6,577 nt of DNA from Bacillota bacterium (GCA_023411715.1 JAEYOM010000167.1:1-6577); one strand, 5' to 3'; shown: positions 1-6,458, numbered from the stretch's first letter. The notes: a model not told the origin generated them from the letters alone. Numbers and translations are program-made.

Positions 1-126
1 GAGCAACACCGCAGAGGGACATTTGGCGGCCCGCCAGTCCCGGGCAGGTGGCTTGAGCCATTCAGAAATGCTTGGCCTAGATAGATGATTATCAAATACA
101 GAACCCGGCTTACAGACTTACTCATA
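1..126 (+). ncRNA. rnpB: RNase P RNA, 3' end (partial)
   Basis: This is the 3' portion of the catalytic RNA of ribonuclease P, which removes the 5' leader from precursor tRNAs. The window begins inside the gene. Seen directly: the conserved stretch GAGCAA near base 1, then GGCTTGAGCC around 50-59, GGCCTAGAT at about 74-82 and CAGAACCCGGCTTA at about 99-112. These appear in the same order and spacing as at the 3' end of the E. coli type A RNA. The organisation resembles the ancestral type A form used by Clostridia rather than the type B form of Bacilli, but the diagnostic 5' part is missing. The 3' boundary is estimated by analogy (about 15 bases past CCCGGCTTA); the P1 helix that would fix it needs the absent 5' end. 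It is followed at once by a terminator. Confidence 0.93.
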
Positions 127-137
127 CCAACAGCGTG

Positions 138-164
138 AAAAGCGTCCGAATCAGGGCGCTTTTT
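138..164 (+). terminator. Bidirectional intrinsic terminator between rnpB and ytaF
   Basis: A ten-pair stem AAAAGCGTCC / GGGCGCTTTT (one T-G pair) encloses the loop GAATCA and runs into TTTTTGC on the + strand. Because the left arm begins with four A, the - strand transcript also ends in a T run. The hairpin can therefore stop rnpB from the left and ytaF, whose stop codon lies 15 bases away, from the right. Confidence 0.85.
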
Positions 165-178
165 GCTTTATGCCGGTA

Positions 179-757
179 TTAGATGAACAATTCGTAAATA
201 GCTAATATTATGATAAGTAAACCCGAAATAACGGCAGTTCTTTTGTTGACTACTCTTGCTAGATAATGCGAACCAATGAAATACCCGAGAGTTATTGTCA
301 ATATACTGGCGACGAAAGTGAGCAAAGAAGTTAGAACAATATTCAGACCCGTAATACTTGCACCGACCCCGATACCGATATTGTTGAGAGTCAATGCGAG
401 AGCGAGGATGATCGACTCTTTTGCATCAATGACTGAGGATCTGTCGATATCCACTTTTTCAGGATTTTCAAAAATACCGTCAGAATCGGAGCCCTTCGTT
501 AAGGGCTTTATAATGGTCCATAGTCCGATCAGTAATAGAATTATACTGCCTAGTGAGTTTTCAATATTTTCGGGAATTATCTTCAGAAGGATCTTACCCA
601 ATGCCATGGAAAGGACTGTTCCGATCAATGTGATCACTGCTATCAGCAGGTTTGCCAACGGCCCTATTTTTACTTTTTTAATCCCATATGACAAGCCTAC
701 GATAATATTATCCATGTTTGCTGAAAGCACAAGTAAAAGAGAAGAAATTATATGCAT
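179..757 (-). CDS. ytaF: Sporulation membrane protein YtaF (MntP-like superfamily)
   Basis: A 192-residue, six-helix integral membrane protein of the YtaF family, which belongs to the same superfamily as MntP, a putative manganese efflux pump. Hydrophobic segments lie at about 2-24, 33-54, 67-85, 115-134, 138-162 and 174-191. A polar, acidic loop at about 86-112 separates two three-helix halves that look like an internal duplication. The first helix carries the motif SANMDN, with Asp16 at the place of the functional Asp of MntP. The matching motif in helix 4, LTLNNIGIG, has Asn125-Asn126 where MntP has Asp. The ATG start is supported by GGGAG seven bases upstream. YtaF is conserved in spore formers; its exact transport role is not established. 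A promoter candidate lies just upstream, after the MCP terminator, so it is probably its own unit. Metal transport here is inference. Confidence 0.9.
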   Translation of the reverse strand: MHIISSLLLVLSANMDNIIVGLSYGIKKVKIGPLANLLIAVITLIGTVLSMALGKILLKIIPENIENSLGSIILLLIGLWTIIKPLTKGSDSDGIFENPEKVDIDRSSVIDAKESIILALALTLNNIGIGVGASITGLNIVLTSLLTFVASILTITLGYFIGSHYLARVVNKRTAVISGLLIIILAIYELFI

Positions 758-788
758 TTGATAGCTCCCGCCAAGAATAAGTTTTTAC

Positions 789-818
789 ATACTATTCACC
801 AGACGGGTGTTGTGTTAA
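789..818 (-). promoter_or_regulatory. Candidate vegetative promoter for ytaF
   Basis: On the - strand, TTAACA (813-818) and TAGTAT (789-794) are 18 bases apart, a moderate match to a SigA promoter, 32 bases upstream of the start codon. The spacer contains a small inverted repeat, CACC-N5-GGTG. I found no convincing sporulation-sigma box here, although the family name would lead one to expect one. Confidence 0.35.
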
Positions 819-839
819 ATGAATTTATATCCGAACAAT

Positions 840-866
840 AAAAAACGCCAGCCTTAAAAGGCTGGC
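840..866 (-). terminator. Intrinsic terminator of the chemotaxis receptor gene
   Basis: Read on the - strand, a perfect seven-pair stem GCCAGCC / GGCTGGC with loop TTTTAA is followed by G and six T. It lies 29 bases past the stop codon of the receptor gene and separates it from ytaF. Confidence 0.92.
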
Positions 867-895
867 ATCTCGTGCAATATTGCTATTTTGAAGTA

Positions 896-3016
896 CTATA
901 CTATGAATTTTGAAATAGAGCGCTGCAGTTCGTCGGAAGAGGATTTGAGTTCATCGGCAAACCTTGCGAGCTCTTCAATACTTGACAACTGCTCCTGTGT
1001 TGAAGCAGTGACCTCCTCGGAGGCTGCGGCAGTTTCTTCCGATACCGCCGAAATATTCTGTATTGAATTGATTGCATCCGCTTTGTTTTCTTCCATTTCG
1101 GTTATTCCGGACATGATCTGCTCAACCTGGGTCGACAGGTTTTCCATGGACCCCATTATACGTTTGAAAATCCCTGTAGCACTCGAAACCGCTTCATTTT
1201 GCAACCGTAAAATAGATTCTGTATCAGCGGCCTTATCTACGGTTTTCTTGGTTTGTAGCTGCGTATCCTTTATGATTTTAGAAATTTTCCGGGCCGACTC
1301 CATGGATTGTTCGGCTAGCTTTCGCACTTCGTCCGCTACGACGGCAAAGCCCTTTCCCGATTCGCCTGCTCTCGCGGCTTCTATTGCCGCATTCAGGGCC
1401 AGCATATTTGTCTGATCGGCGATCCCGCTTATTACGTTAACGATCTCACCTATAGACTTTGAATTTTTATCGAGTTCATTTATCTCCAACTTGATCTCAT
1501 GCGATATTTTCGTCGTCCTGTCAGCTTTCATGCCAAGGTCTTCGATTGAAGCCAATCCCTCCTTGGTTATTTCCGCGGTGTCGATCGTCAGACGGTCGAT
1601 CGATTTGGCGTTTTCTGTCACACGATTAATATGATCTGCAAGAATACTAATTTTTCCAACTCCGTGCTCGGCGTCTGAAGCTTGGGAAGAAGCTCCCTGA
1701 GAGATCTCCTGTACGGACTTGGCTATCTCGTTCGATACTGCTGCGACCTGCTGCGAGGTCGAAGATACTATCCCTGAAGAATCTGCAACTTTTTGAGACA
1801 CTTCAGTAGTTTGCCTTATTATAGCCCGCATATTTTCGATCATGGAATTAATACTATTTGTTAATTTACCGAATTCGTCTTTTCTTGGCGACTTGAGAGA
1901 TGACGTCAGATCACCGGATGCCGCCTTGTCTGAAGCTTTGATTATATTGTTTATCGTTTTACTCATATTATTGGCAATGAGCATGCCGGTGCCAAAAGCT
2001 ATAAGAACGGCAATGATTATCAGTATAAAGGAAAAGCGCATAAAAGCATTCGCATCAGATGTCAATTCCTCTTGAGGAATCAATCCTAAAAGTATACAGC
2101 CGGTATCCGATATTTTTGAATAAGTCATCAAATATTTCTCACCACTAAAGCTGATATCATCGGAACCCGCGGCATTCTTTGAAGAATACAGTTTTTTATA
2201 AAAATCCTGTTTAGTGATTGAATTTTCCCCGGTTTCGTCTTTTCCGTTAACTATCACCCTCCCATCGGGGCTTACAACGTATATCAGCTGTCCCTGAGCC
2301 AGTTTTATGTTAGCTTCAAGCTCCGTTATCGTCTGCGGATTCATATCAATAACAAGCATACCTACTATTTCAAAGCTGTATGTACTCCTTACCAACCGGA
2401 CATATGAAAGGGAATAATAATCCATCGACGTGTTTTTATTGAGAGCATCAAGTTCTTGGTGCTTGCCGAACCAGCCTACTGAATTATCGGAAGATGAAAG
2501 CTTTTTATAAATCGAAGTATCCTTAAACATATCCAGGCTTGTCCCAGATACGTTCAATGCGGTAGAAATTGCGGCTAAATCGCCGTTGCTCGGAACAAGC
2601 GTTATATTGCTTATCTGCGGACTGAAAGTTAACAGGTTGGAAAATGTGTCTTTAACATTTGAATTAAGCGTCATTATATCAAATACTGATCTGCTTGAAT
2701 TACTGGAAAGATAATCCTGGACATCGCTATCCGCAAAAATCTGGTCACCGTAGTTTTGTACCGTCTGCATGACTACATCCAGGTATTGTCCGCTGCTTCC
2801 TATCGTACTCGATGACGACTGTTTGGCGTTTACGGTAGCCCTGTCCAGTGTATTGATGAAGGATGCCGTTCCCTGTACCAGGATAAGGACTACAGGTATG
2901 AGAAATGCTGCGATGAGTTTAATACGGATGCTTTTTGAATTGAAGAAGATATTAAAGAATTTTTTTTTAGCCGATTCCAAGATCTTGCTGAATTTACTGG
3001 ATTTTTGTTTTATCAT
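896..3016 (-). CDS. Methyl-accepting chemotaxis protein with Cache-like extracellular sensor
   Basis: Transmembrane chemoreceptor of 706 residues that would control the CheA kinase through CheW. In order: a basic cytoplasmic leader (1-32), TM1 (about 33-55), an extracellular domain of about 270 residues, TM2 (about 326-349), a HAMP linker (about 346-399) and a long coiled-coil signalling domain to the C-terminus. The signalling tip contains DQTNMLALNAAIEAARAGE (starting at residue 534), which is diagnostic of MCPs. A Glu-rich stretch SEETAAASEEVTAS (about 659-672) is a likely methylation region. There is no C-terminal NWETF-type tether. The length of the sensor and its PAS-like segment (IYVVSPDGRVIVN, about 245-257) suggest a double-Cache fold; the ligand cannot be read. 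I chose the ATG at 3016, with AGGTG 11 bases upstream; an upstream in-frame TTG at 3040 would add eight residues but lacks a ribosome site. The gene is monocistronic and divergent from mntR. Confidence 0.95.
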   Translation of the reverse strand: MIKQKSSKFSKILESAKKKFFNIFFNSKSIRIKLIAAFLIPVVLILVQGTASFINTLDRATVNAKQSSSSTIGSSGQYLDVVMQTVQNYGDQIFADSDVQDYLSSNSSRSVFDIMTLNSNVKDTFSNLLTFSPQISNITLVPSNGDLAAISTALNVSGTSLDMFKDTSIYKKLSSSDNSVGWFGKHQELDALNKNTSMDYYSLSYVRLVRSTYSFEIVGMLVIDMNPQTITELEANIKLAQGQLIYVVSPDGRVIVNGKDETGENSITKQDFYKKLYSSKNAAGSDDISFSGEKYLMTYSKISDTGCILLGLIPQEELTSDANAFMRFSFILIIIAVLIAFGTGMLIANNMSKTINNIIKASDKAASGDLTSSLKSPRKDEFGKLTNSINSMIENMRAIIRQTTEVSQKVADSSGIVSSTSQQVAAVSNEIAKSVQEISQGASSQASDAEHGVGKISILADHINRVTENAKSIDRLTIDTAEITKEGLASIEDLGMKADRTTKISHEIKLEINELDKNSKSIGEIVNVISGIADQTNMLALNAAIEAARAGESGKGFAVVADEVRKLAEQSMESARKISKIIKDTQLQTKKTVDKAADTESILRLQNEAVSSATGIFKRIMGSMENLSTQVEQIMSGITEMEENKADAINSIQNISAVSEETAAASEEVTASTQEQLSSIEELARFADELKSSSDELQRSISKFIV

Positions 3017-3082
3017 TTTTTGATAGGCACCTGCTTTCAAAATAGTATGATTTATATCGCTTACCTTAACTCACAAAAACCC

Positions 3083-3110
3083 TTTATAAGAAAATCATGA
3101 AAAATTGCAA
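3083..3110 (-). promoter_or_regulatory. Candidate SigA-type promoter of the chemotaxis receptor
   Basis: On the - strand, TTGCAA (3105-3110) and TATAAA (3083-3088) are separated by 16 bases, giving a leader of about 60 bases before the ATG. No good SigD (TAAA / GCCGATAA) motility promoter was found. A GCGATA nearby lies too far from the only TAAA. Confidence 0.45.
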
Positions 3111-3149
3111 TATTTTATATAATATTATATTTGATGATGTGTGGCTATA

Positions 3150-3183
3150 GGTCTATTGGTCTATTTCTGTTATATGCATATAA
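3150..3183 (+). repeat. Tandem 8-mer and adjacent palindrome in the divergent intergenic region
   Basis: GGTCTATT occurs twice in tandem (3150-3157, 3158-3165). Four bases later comes the perfect 14-base palindrome TTATATGCATATAA (3170-3183). Both lie between the back-to-back promoter candidates of the receptor gene and mntR. They could be protein-binding sites, but the surrounding AT-rich DNA makes chance palindromes common. No function is assigned. Confidence 0.35.
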
Positions 3184-3204
3184 ATAAAACACCCGGCTTC
3201 TGAA

Positions 3205-3210
3205 TATAAT
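3205..3210 (+). promoter_or_regulatory. Candidate -10 box for mntR
   Basis: A perfect TATAAT sits 61 bases before the preferred GTG start. The region 16-18 bases upstream is A-rich with no recognisable -35 hexamer, so only the -10 is proposed. A transcript would start near 3217. Confidence 0.3.
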
Positions 3211-3270
3211 TAACAGAAAAAATATACGGATAAATTTTTAATGTATTTCTATGGGCAGGGAAGTGATATT

Positions 3271-3750
3271 GTGGAGGAAGTCTCAGAATTTCACACGGTC
3301 CGGGGCTATCAGCTGCTTGAGCAGAATAAGAAGCTTCTGACCTCCGCAATGGAAGATTATCTTGAAATGATCTATAGGAATAGCCTTAAAGAGGGTTATA
3401 TGCGGATCAACACACTTTCCGAGCTGCTTAATGTTGCGGCGCCGTCAGCTACTAAAATGGTTCAGAAGCTCAGCAGGATGGGGCTGTTGGATTATAAAAA
3501 ATACGGTATCATATTTTTGACCGAAAACGGCAGAGAAATTGGTGAATTTCTGCTCTATCGCCACAATATCATAGAGTGTTTTCTTAAGAATCTCGGAGTC
3601 GTGGACAATATCCTTGTCGAAACTGAGCTGATCGAACATAATATCTCCGATACGACACTCAAGAGAATGAGTATCTTTAACTCCTTCGTTAATAGAAATC
3701 CCGAATTGATAAATAAATTCAGGCTTTTCTCCGAGCAATCCATGGAATGA
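3271..3750 (+). CDS. mntR: Manganese-sensing transcriptional repressor, DtxR/MntR family
   Basis: A 159-residue metalloregulator (B. subtilis MntR has 142) that binds DNA when loaded with Mn(II) and normally represses manganese uptake genes. It has a winged helix-turn-helix (about 24-85, with SATKMVQKLSRMGLL as recognition part) followed by a helical dimerisation domain; there is no C-terminal SH3-like domain as in DtxR. All six metal ligands of B. subtilis MntR can be aligned: Asp29 and Glu32 (MEDYLE), His98 (YRH), Glu119, Glu122 and His123 (ELIEH). An Asp at the first ligand position is typical of manganese- rather than iron-specific members. The N-terminal EFHTVRGYQLLEQ stretch is, from memory, common in clostridial members. 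I chose GTG 3271, seven bases after AGGGAAG; an in-frame ATG at 3241 would add ten residues but has no ribosome site. mntH follows on the same strand. Confidence 0.94.
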   Translation: MEEVSEFHTVRGYQLLEQNKKLLTSAMEDYLEMIYRNSLKEGYMRINTLSELLNVAAPSATKMVQKLSRMGLLDYKKYGIIFLTENGREIGEFLLYRHNIIECFLKNLGVVDNILVETELIEHNISDTTLKRMSIFNSFVNRNPELINKFRLFSEQSME

Positions 3751-3785
3751 CTGAATATCCCTATTATCCAGCCATCTCTGAATAA

Positions 3786-3800
3786 GTTACATTATGTAAC
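3786..3800 (+). promoter_or_regulatory. Perfect 15-base palindrome upstream of mntH, operator candidate
   Basis: GTTACAT-T-ATGTAAC is a perfect inverted repeat with seven-base arms around one central base. It lies 35 bases after the mntR stop and 113 bases before the mntH start. It has no T run and is too AT-rich to terminate transcription well. A dimeric regulator site is the simplest reading; which protein binds is unknown, and it does not match the DtxR-type TTAG/CTAA pattern seen closer to mntH. Confidence 0.4.
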
Positions 3801-3842
3801 ATATCATTTCTTATTTTCATATTGTAGTTTAGGTAAACAAAA

Positions 3843-3876
3843 TTAGACTTGACTAAAATATCTGCATTATTATGTC
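3843..3876 (+). promoter_or_regulatory. Candidate mntH promoter overlapped by an MntR-type operator
   Basis: TTAGACTTGACTAA (3843-3856) is a near-palindrome in which TTAG, a C/G pair and CTAA are symmetric, resembling the TTAG...CTAA core of DtxR-family operators. It contains TTGACT (3849-3854), a good -35 hexamer, with a weak -10 (TATGTC, 3871-3876) 16 bases later. A repressor bound here would block the promoter. Just upstream, GTTTAGGTAAAC (3827-3838) is a second imperfect palindrome that may be an additional half-operator. Assignment to MntR rests on gene neighbourhood. Confidence 0.42.
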
Positions 3877-3913
3877 CGGATCATCAGAAACGGATTATTG
3901 AGAGGTGCTTGAA

Positions 3914-5221
3914 GTGCTTGATCAGAGCTATGCCCGCGTTATTGGTTCCAGACAGGAACCGTTCAGGATAAAAAGCGTAAGGATAGAAAAGAACAGAAGT
4001 ATATTAGGCAGGGCCAGAACTATATTGAAATACATAGGTCCTGCTTTTGTTGTAAGCGTGGCATATATTGACCCCGGCAATTTCGCGACCAATATAAGCG
4101 GCGGGTCGGTATTTAACTACAGCCTTGTCTGGGTGATCCTGTGGAGCAACATGATGGCTATGTTCCTTCAATCGTTGTCAGCCAAGCTTGGAATAGCAAC
4201 AGGCTGCAATCTGCCTCAAATGTGCGGCAAGGTGTTTTCAAGGACGACAAACTGGATCTTCTGGATCGTGGCAGAGCTCGCAGCCATGGCGACCGATCTT
4301 GCTGAATTTCTGGGAGGCACGCTTGGATTCTATCTGCTCTTTCATATCCCGATGCCTTATGCAGGTATCCTGACTGCCGTCATTACGTTTTTCATAGTTT
4401 ACATCGGAAGATACGGGCAGAGGACGGTAGAAATAATAATATCCCTGCTTGTCGCGGTCATCTGTATTTCATACACGGTAGAACTGTTCCTTGCCAAACC
4501 GGATTGGGGTGAGGCTGGATTGCACGCAATCATTCCGTCGCTGCCGAATGGCCAAGCGGTAATGATCGCAGTGGGCATGCTCGGAGCGACAGTAATGCCG
4601 CATGTTATATATTTGCACTCTCAGCTGGTCCAGCACAGGAATAAGGATCTGACCGAGGCGGATAAAAAGAAGCATCTCAGGCTGGAAAAGCTCGATATAG
4701 TAATTGCCATGAATATAGCATGCATCGTTAATGCGGCGATGGTGATAGTTTCCGCCGCTGTCTTTTACAGGAACAGTATGGCTGTAGATTCGATCGAGCA
4801 GGCGCACAGATCGCTGTCGCCTTTATTGGGCGAGGCGTCTGGGGCGGCCTTCGGGTTCGCGTTGATCGCATCGGGACTTTCTTCCTCTGCGGTCGGCACA
4901 ATGGCAGGGCAGGCAATTATGCAGGGTTTTGTTGGGCTAAAGATCAACGATAATATAACAAGGCTCATTACGATGCTGCCCGGTATGCTGATAATAATCC
5001 TCGGGTTTAATCCGATGCAGGTCCTTGTTTTAAGCCAGGTCACACTGAGCTTCGTACTTCCAGTTGCGATCATTCCGATGCTTTTGATAACAAGGCGCAG
5101 GGACCTTATGGGATCGCTGGTAAACAAGCCGGCAACGAATATGATCGGCTGGATAATAACAGGCGTCATAATATGCGCAAACGCTGTGCTTTTGTTCATG
5201 ACATTTACAGGGAGAGTATAA
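3914..5221 (+). CDS. mntH: Nramp-family divalent metal (manganese) transporter
   Basis: Proton-coupled importer of Mn(II), and to a lesser extent Fe(II) and other divalent ions, in the cytoplasmic membrane; 435 residues, close to the usual 410-440. About 36 cytoplasmic residues precede the hydrophobic core of some eleven helices. Helix 1 carries AYIDPGNFATN with the metal-binding Asp53 and Asn56. Helix 6 carries GATVMPHVIYLHSQ with the metal-coordinating Met228 and the conserved His230. The signature GLSSSAVGTMAGQAIMQGF (about 321-339) is also intact, so the protein should be functional. The start is GTG 3914, six bases after AGAGGTG; an earlier in-frame GTG at 3905 lies inside that ribosome site and would add only three residues. 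It directly follows mntR, pointing to manganese as the substrate and MntR as the regulator. It probably has its own promoter in the gap. Confidence 0.96.
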   Translation: MLDQSYARVIGSRQEPFRIKSVRIEKNRSILGRARTILKYIGPAFVVSVAYIDPGNFATNISGGSVFNYSLVWVILWSNMMAMFLQSLSAKLGIATGCNLPQMCGKVFSRTTNWIFWIVAELAAMATDLAEFLGGTLGFYLLFHIPMPYAGILTAVITFFIVYIGRYGQRTVEIIISLLVAVICISYTVELFLAKPDWGEAGLHAIIPSLPNGQAVMIAVGMLGATVMPHVIYLHSQLVQHRNKDLTEADKKKHLRLEKLDIVIAMNIACIVNAAMVIVSAAVFYRNSMAVDSIEQAHRSLSPLLGEASGAAFGFALIASGLSSSAVGTMAGQAIMQGFVGLKINDNITRLITMLPGMLIIILGFNPMQVLVLSQVTLSFVLPVAIIPMLLITRRRDLMGSLVNKPATNMIGWIITGVIICANAVLLFMTFTGRV

Positions 5222-5226
5222 TAGCC

Positions 5227-5254
5227 TAATAGATTCCATTGTGTGAGTCTATTA
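5227..5254 (+). other. AT-rich hairpin immediately after mntH
   Basis: TAATAGATTC and GAGTCTATTA form a ten-pair stem (one G-T pair) around an eight-base loop, five bases past the mntH stop. No T run follows, so it is not a standard terminator; it could protect the 3' end of the mRNA or be an operator-like repeat. Confidence 0.35.
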
Positions 5255-5262
5255 TACGCCTC

Positions 5263-5291
5263 CGGCGGAATTTATGCGCCGCCGATTATTT
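5263..5291 (+). terminator. Probable terminator of mntH
   Basis: CGGCGG (5263-5268) pairs with CCGCCG (5279-5284) around the loop AATTTATGCG, and is followed by ATTATTT. The stem is GC-rich but short and the T stretch is broken by A, so termination may be partial. Confidence 0.5.
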
Positions 5292-5328
5292 GACCTAGAA
5301 TATTTGGATGGCAAAACGGCGATGCGCA

Positions 5329-5356
5329 ATTATACCATGATAAATCATAGTATAAT
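5329..5356 (+). promoter_or_regulatory. tepA promoter region: 28-base palindrome containing TATAAT
   Basis: ATTATAC, one mismatch, ATGAT, a central AA, ATCAT, one mismatch, GTATAAT: arms of 13 bases with a single mismatched pair (5336/5349). The right end supplies a perfect -10 box (TATAAT, 5351-5356), and by symmetry the left end is TATAAT on the - strand. There is no credible -35 hexamer 16-18 bases upstream. The symmetry suggests a regulator site over the promoter, 57 bases before the tepA ATG. An AATACTA at 5354-5360 vaguely resembles a forespore-sigma -10 box, without a good partner. Confidence 0.45.
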
Positions 5357-5412
5357 ACTACAGCCGAACATCAATAATAATATAGAATGTGCTATAAAAA
5401 TACGAGGTGTTT

Positions 5413-6189
5413 ATGCCTAAAGAAAAAAACAAAGTAACGTTCGAGCGTGCGGAGGCGCTGGACCCACGGCTGGCTGAGGCCGAAAAGGAAAAGGCAAAAA
5501 TCGAAGAGATAAAGGAACTTGGAAAAGCGACTATAACAAATCCCAGGGGCAATATCCACTGCCTCACCATAATCGGGCAGATCGAGGGACATATTATATT
5601 GCCTCCGCAGAACAAAACAACAAAGTATGAGCATGTTATACCACAACTCGTTGCAATTGAGGAAAATACGGAGATCGAAGGCCTGTTACTCGTACTTAAT
5701 ACGGTAGGAGGGGATGTTGAGGCTGGACTTGCAATCGCGGAAATGGTAGCCAGTATGGACAAGCCTACCGTTTCGCTGGTATTGGGGGGCGGCCACAGTA
5801 TCGGTGTTCCTATGGCTGTCTCGACGAACTTCTCTTTTATAGCTCCTTCTGCTACGATGACAATACACCCGATACGGCTCAACGGTATGGTTATCGGCGT
5901 TCCCCAGACTTATGAGTATTTTGACAAAATGCAGGAGAGGGTCGTACAGTTTGTCAGTAAGAATTCATCTATTTCAAAGGAAGACTTCAGAGCACTCATG
6001 CTAAAAACAGGAGAAATTGCAAATGACGTCGGGACAGTCCTGTTCGGCGAGGAAGCGGTTAAAAGCAGGCTCATCGATGCAGTGGGAGGGCTTTCCGACG
6101 CAATGAACAAGTTGTATGACCTGATCGCGCAAAAAAGATTGAAAGCGGGACAACAAAATAATCTTCCGTCCGGTGGTGAGCTGCAGTGA
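5413..6189 (+). CDS. tepA: TepA/YmfB-type ClpP-like serine protease
   Basis: A 258-residue cytoplasmic protein of the ClpP/crotonase fold, the TepA (YmfB) family; B. subtilis TepA has about 245. After a charged N-terminal region (1-45) comes the protease core: NTVGGDVEAGLAIAEM (about 97-112), then GGGHSIG with the likely nucleophile Ser129, then TIHPIRLNG with the likely catalytic His152. The third catalytic residue is less sure; Asp205 (ANDVG) is a candidate. In B. subtilis, TepA was first linked to preprotein translocation and later to degradation of small acid-soluble spore proteins during outgrowth; the second role fits the YlzJ neighbour. The ATG at 5413 has GAGG five bases upstream; the GTG at 5407 overlaps that ribosome site and is rejected. 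The stop codon overlaps the ylzJ start (GTGA), so the two are translationally coupled. Confidence 0.94.
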   Translation: MPKEKNKVTFERAEALDPRLAEAEKEKAKIEEIKELGKATITNPRGNIHCLTIIGQIEGHIILPPQNKTTKYEHVIPQLVAIEENTEIEGLLLVLNTVGGDVEAGLAIAEMVASMDKPTVSLVLGGGHSIGVPMAVSTNFSFIAPSATMTIHPIRLNGMVIGVPQTYEYFDKMQERVVQFVSKNSSISKEDFRALMLKTGEIANDVGTVLFGEEAVKSRLIDAVGGLSDAMNKLYDLIAQKRLKAGQQNNLPSGGELQ

Positions 6190-6434
6190 TACTGTATTCG
6201 ATTATACCCCCGGAGATAGTATTCCAGGGCTTCCAGGAAAATGAGGCTGCGGAGAAACAAAATACCGGTATCTTTGAAGCATATTACAGGGGAGAGAAGG
6301 TACTGGTATCAAAAAACGCATATAGCCGTTTTGAGATAGTCAGATTACTCAGTACCTGTCCGAAATCGTTCCTGAATGAATATTTTCAGCCGGGCCATGT
6401 AATTGAGGAGTGGGAATTAAAAATGAACCGGTGA
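6186..6434 (+). CDS. ylzJ: YlzJ-like protein
   Basis: A small protein of 82 residues (B. subtilis YlzJ about 73), recognised by the N-terminal MILYSIIPPEIVF, the central GEKVLVSKNAYSRFEIVRLLST and the ending FLNEYFQPG. Its function is unknown. There is no signal peptide or membrane helix, and the composition suggests a soluble cytoplasmic protein. It starts with GTG, overlapping the tepA stop by four bases, with GGTGAG just upstream inside tepA. Family members nearly always sit directly behind tepA and, in many Bacillota, in front of spoIIIE, so a role tied to TepA or sporulation is likely but unproven. The next gene is not in the window, and a hairpin-rich element follows 24 bases after the stop. 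Confidence 0.9.
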   Translation: MILYSIIPPEIVFQGFQENEAAEKQNTGIFEAYYRGEKVLVSKNAYSRFEIVRLLSTCPKSFLNEYFQPGHVIEEWELKMNR

Positions 6435-6458
6435 GTATCGGCAATGTATGAATCATGA

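Noticed and set aside
276..761. Open frame of 161 codons on the + strand opposite ytaF
   Set aside because: Antisense shadow: the - strand frame has clear membrane helices, family motifs and a ribosome site, while this one has no recognisable domain.
888..1415. Open frame of 175 codons on the + strand opposite the chemoreceptor signalling domain
   Set aside because: Serine-rich composition is the antisense image of the Glu-rich coiled coil of the MCP; no ribosome site or domain.
3017..3100. SigD (motility) promoter for the chemoreceptor
   Set aside because: A TAAA and a GCGATA are present but 22 bases apart, well beyond the usual 15, and the -10 match is poor.
3241..3270. ATG 3241 as the mntR start
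   Set aside because: No ribosome site before it, and the added ten residues do not resemble the family; GTG 3271 has AGGGAAG at good spacing. Not fully excluded.
3751..3913. yybP-ykoY (manganese) riboswitch upstream of mntH
   Set aside because: The gap is short and shows operator-like palindromes but no recognisable aptamer core. The leader after the proposed promoter is only about 35 bases.
4765..5199. Open frame of 144 codons on the - strand within mntH
   Set aside because: Antisense to intact Nramp motifs; no family resemblance.
5358..5882. Open frame of 174 codons on the - strand within tepA, reaching into the promoter
   Set aside because: Antisense to the conserved protease core; long only because of codon bias in the true gene.
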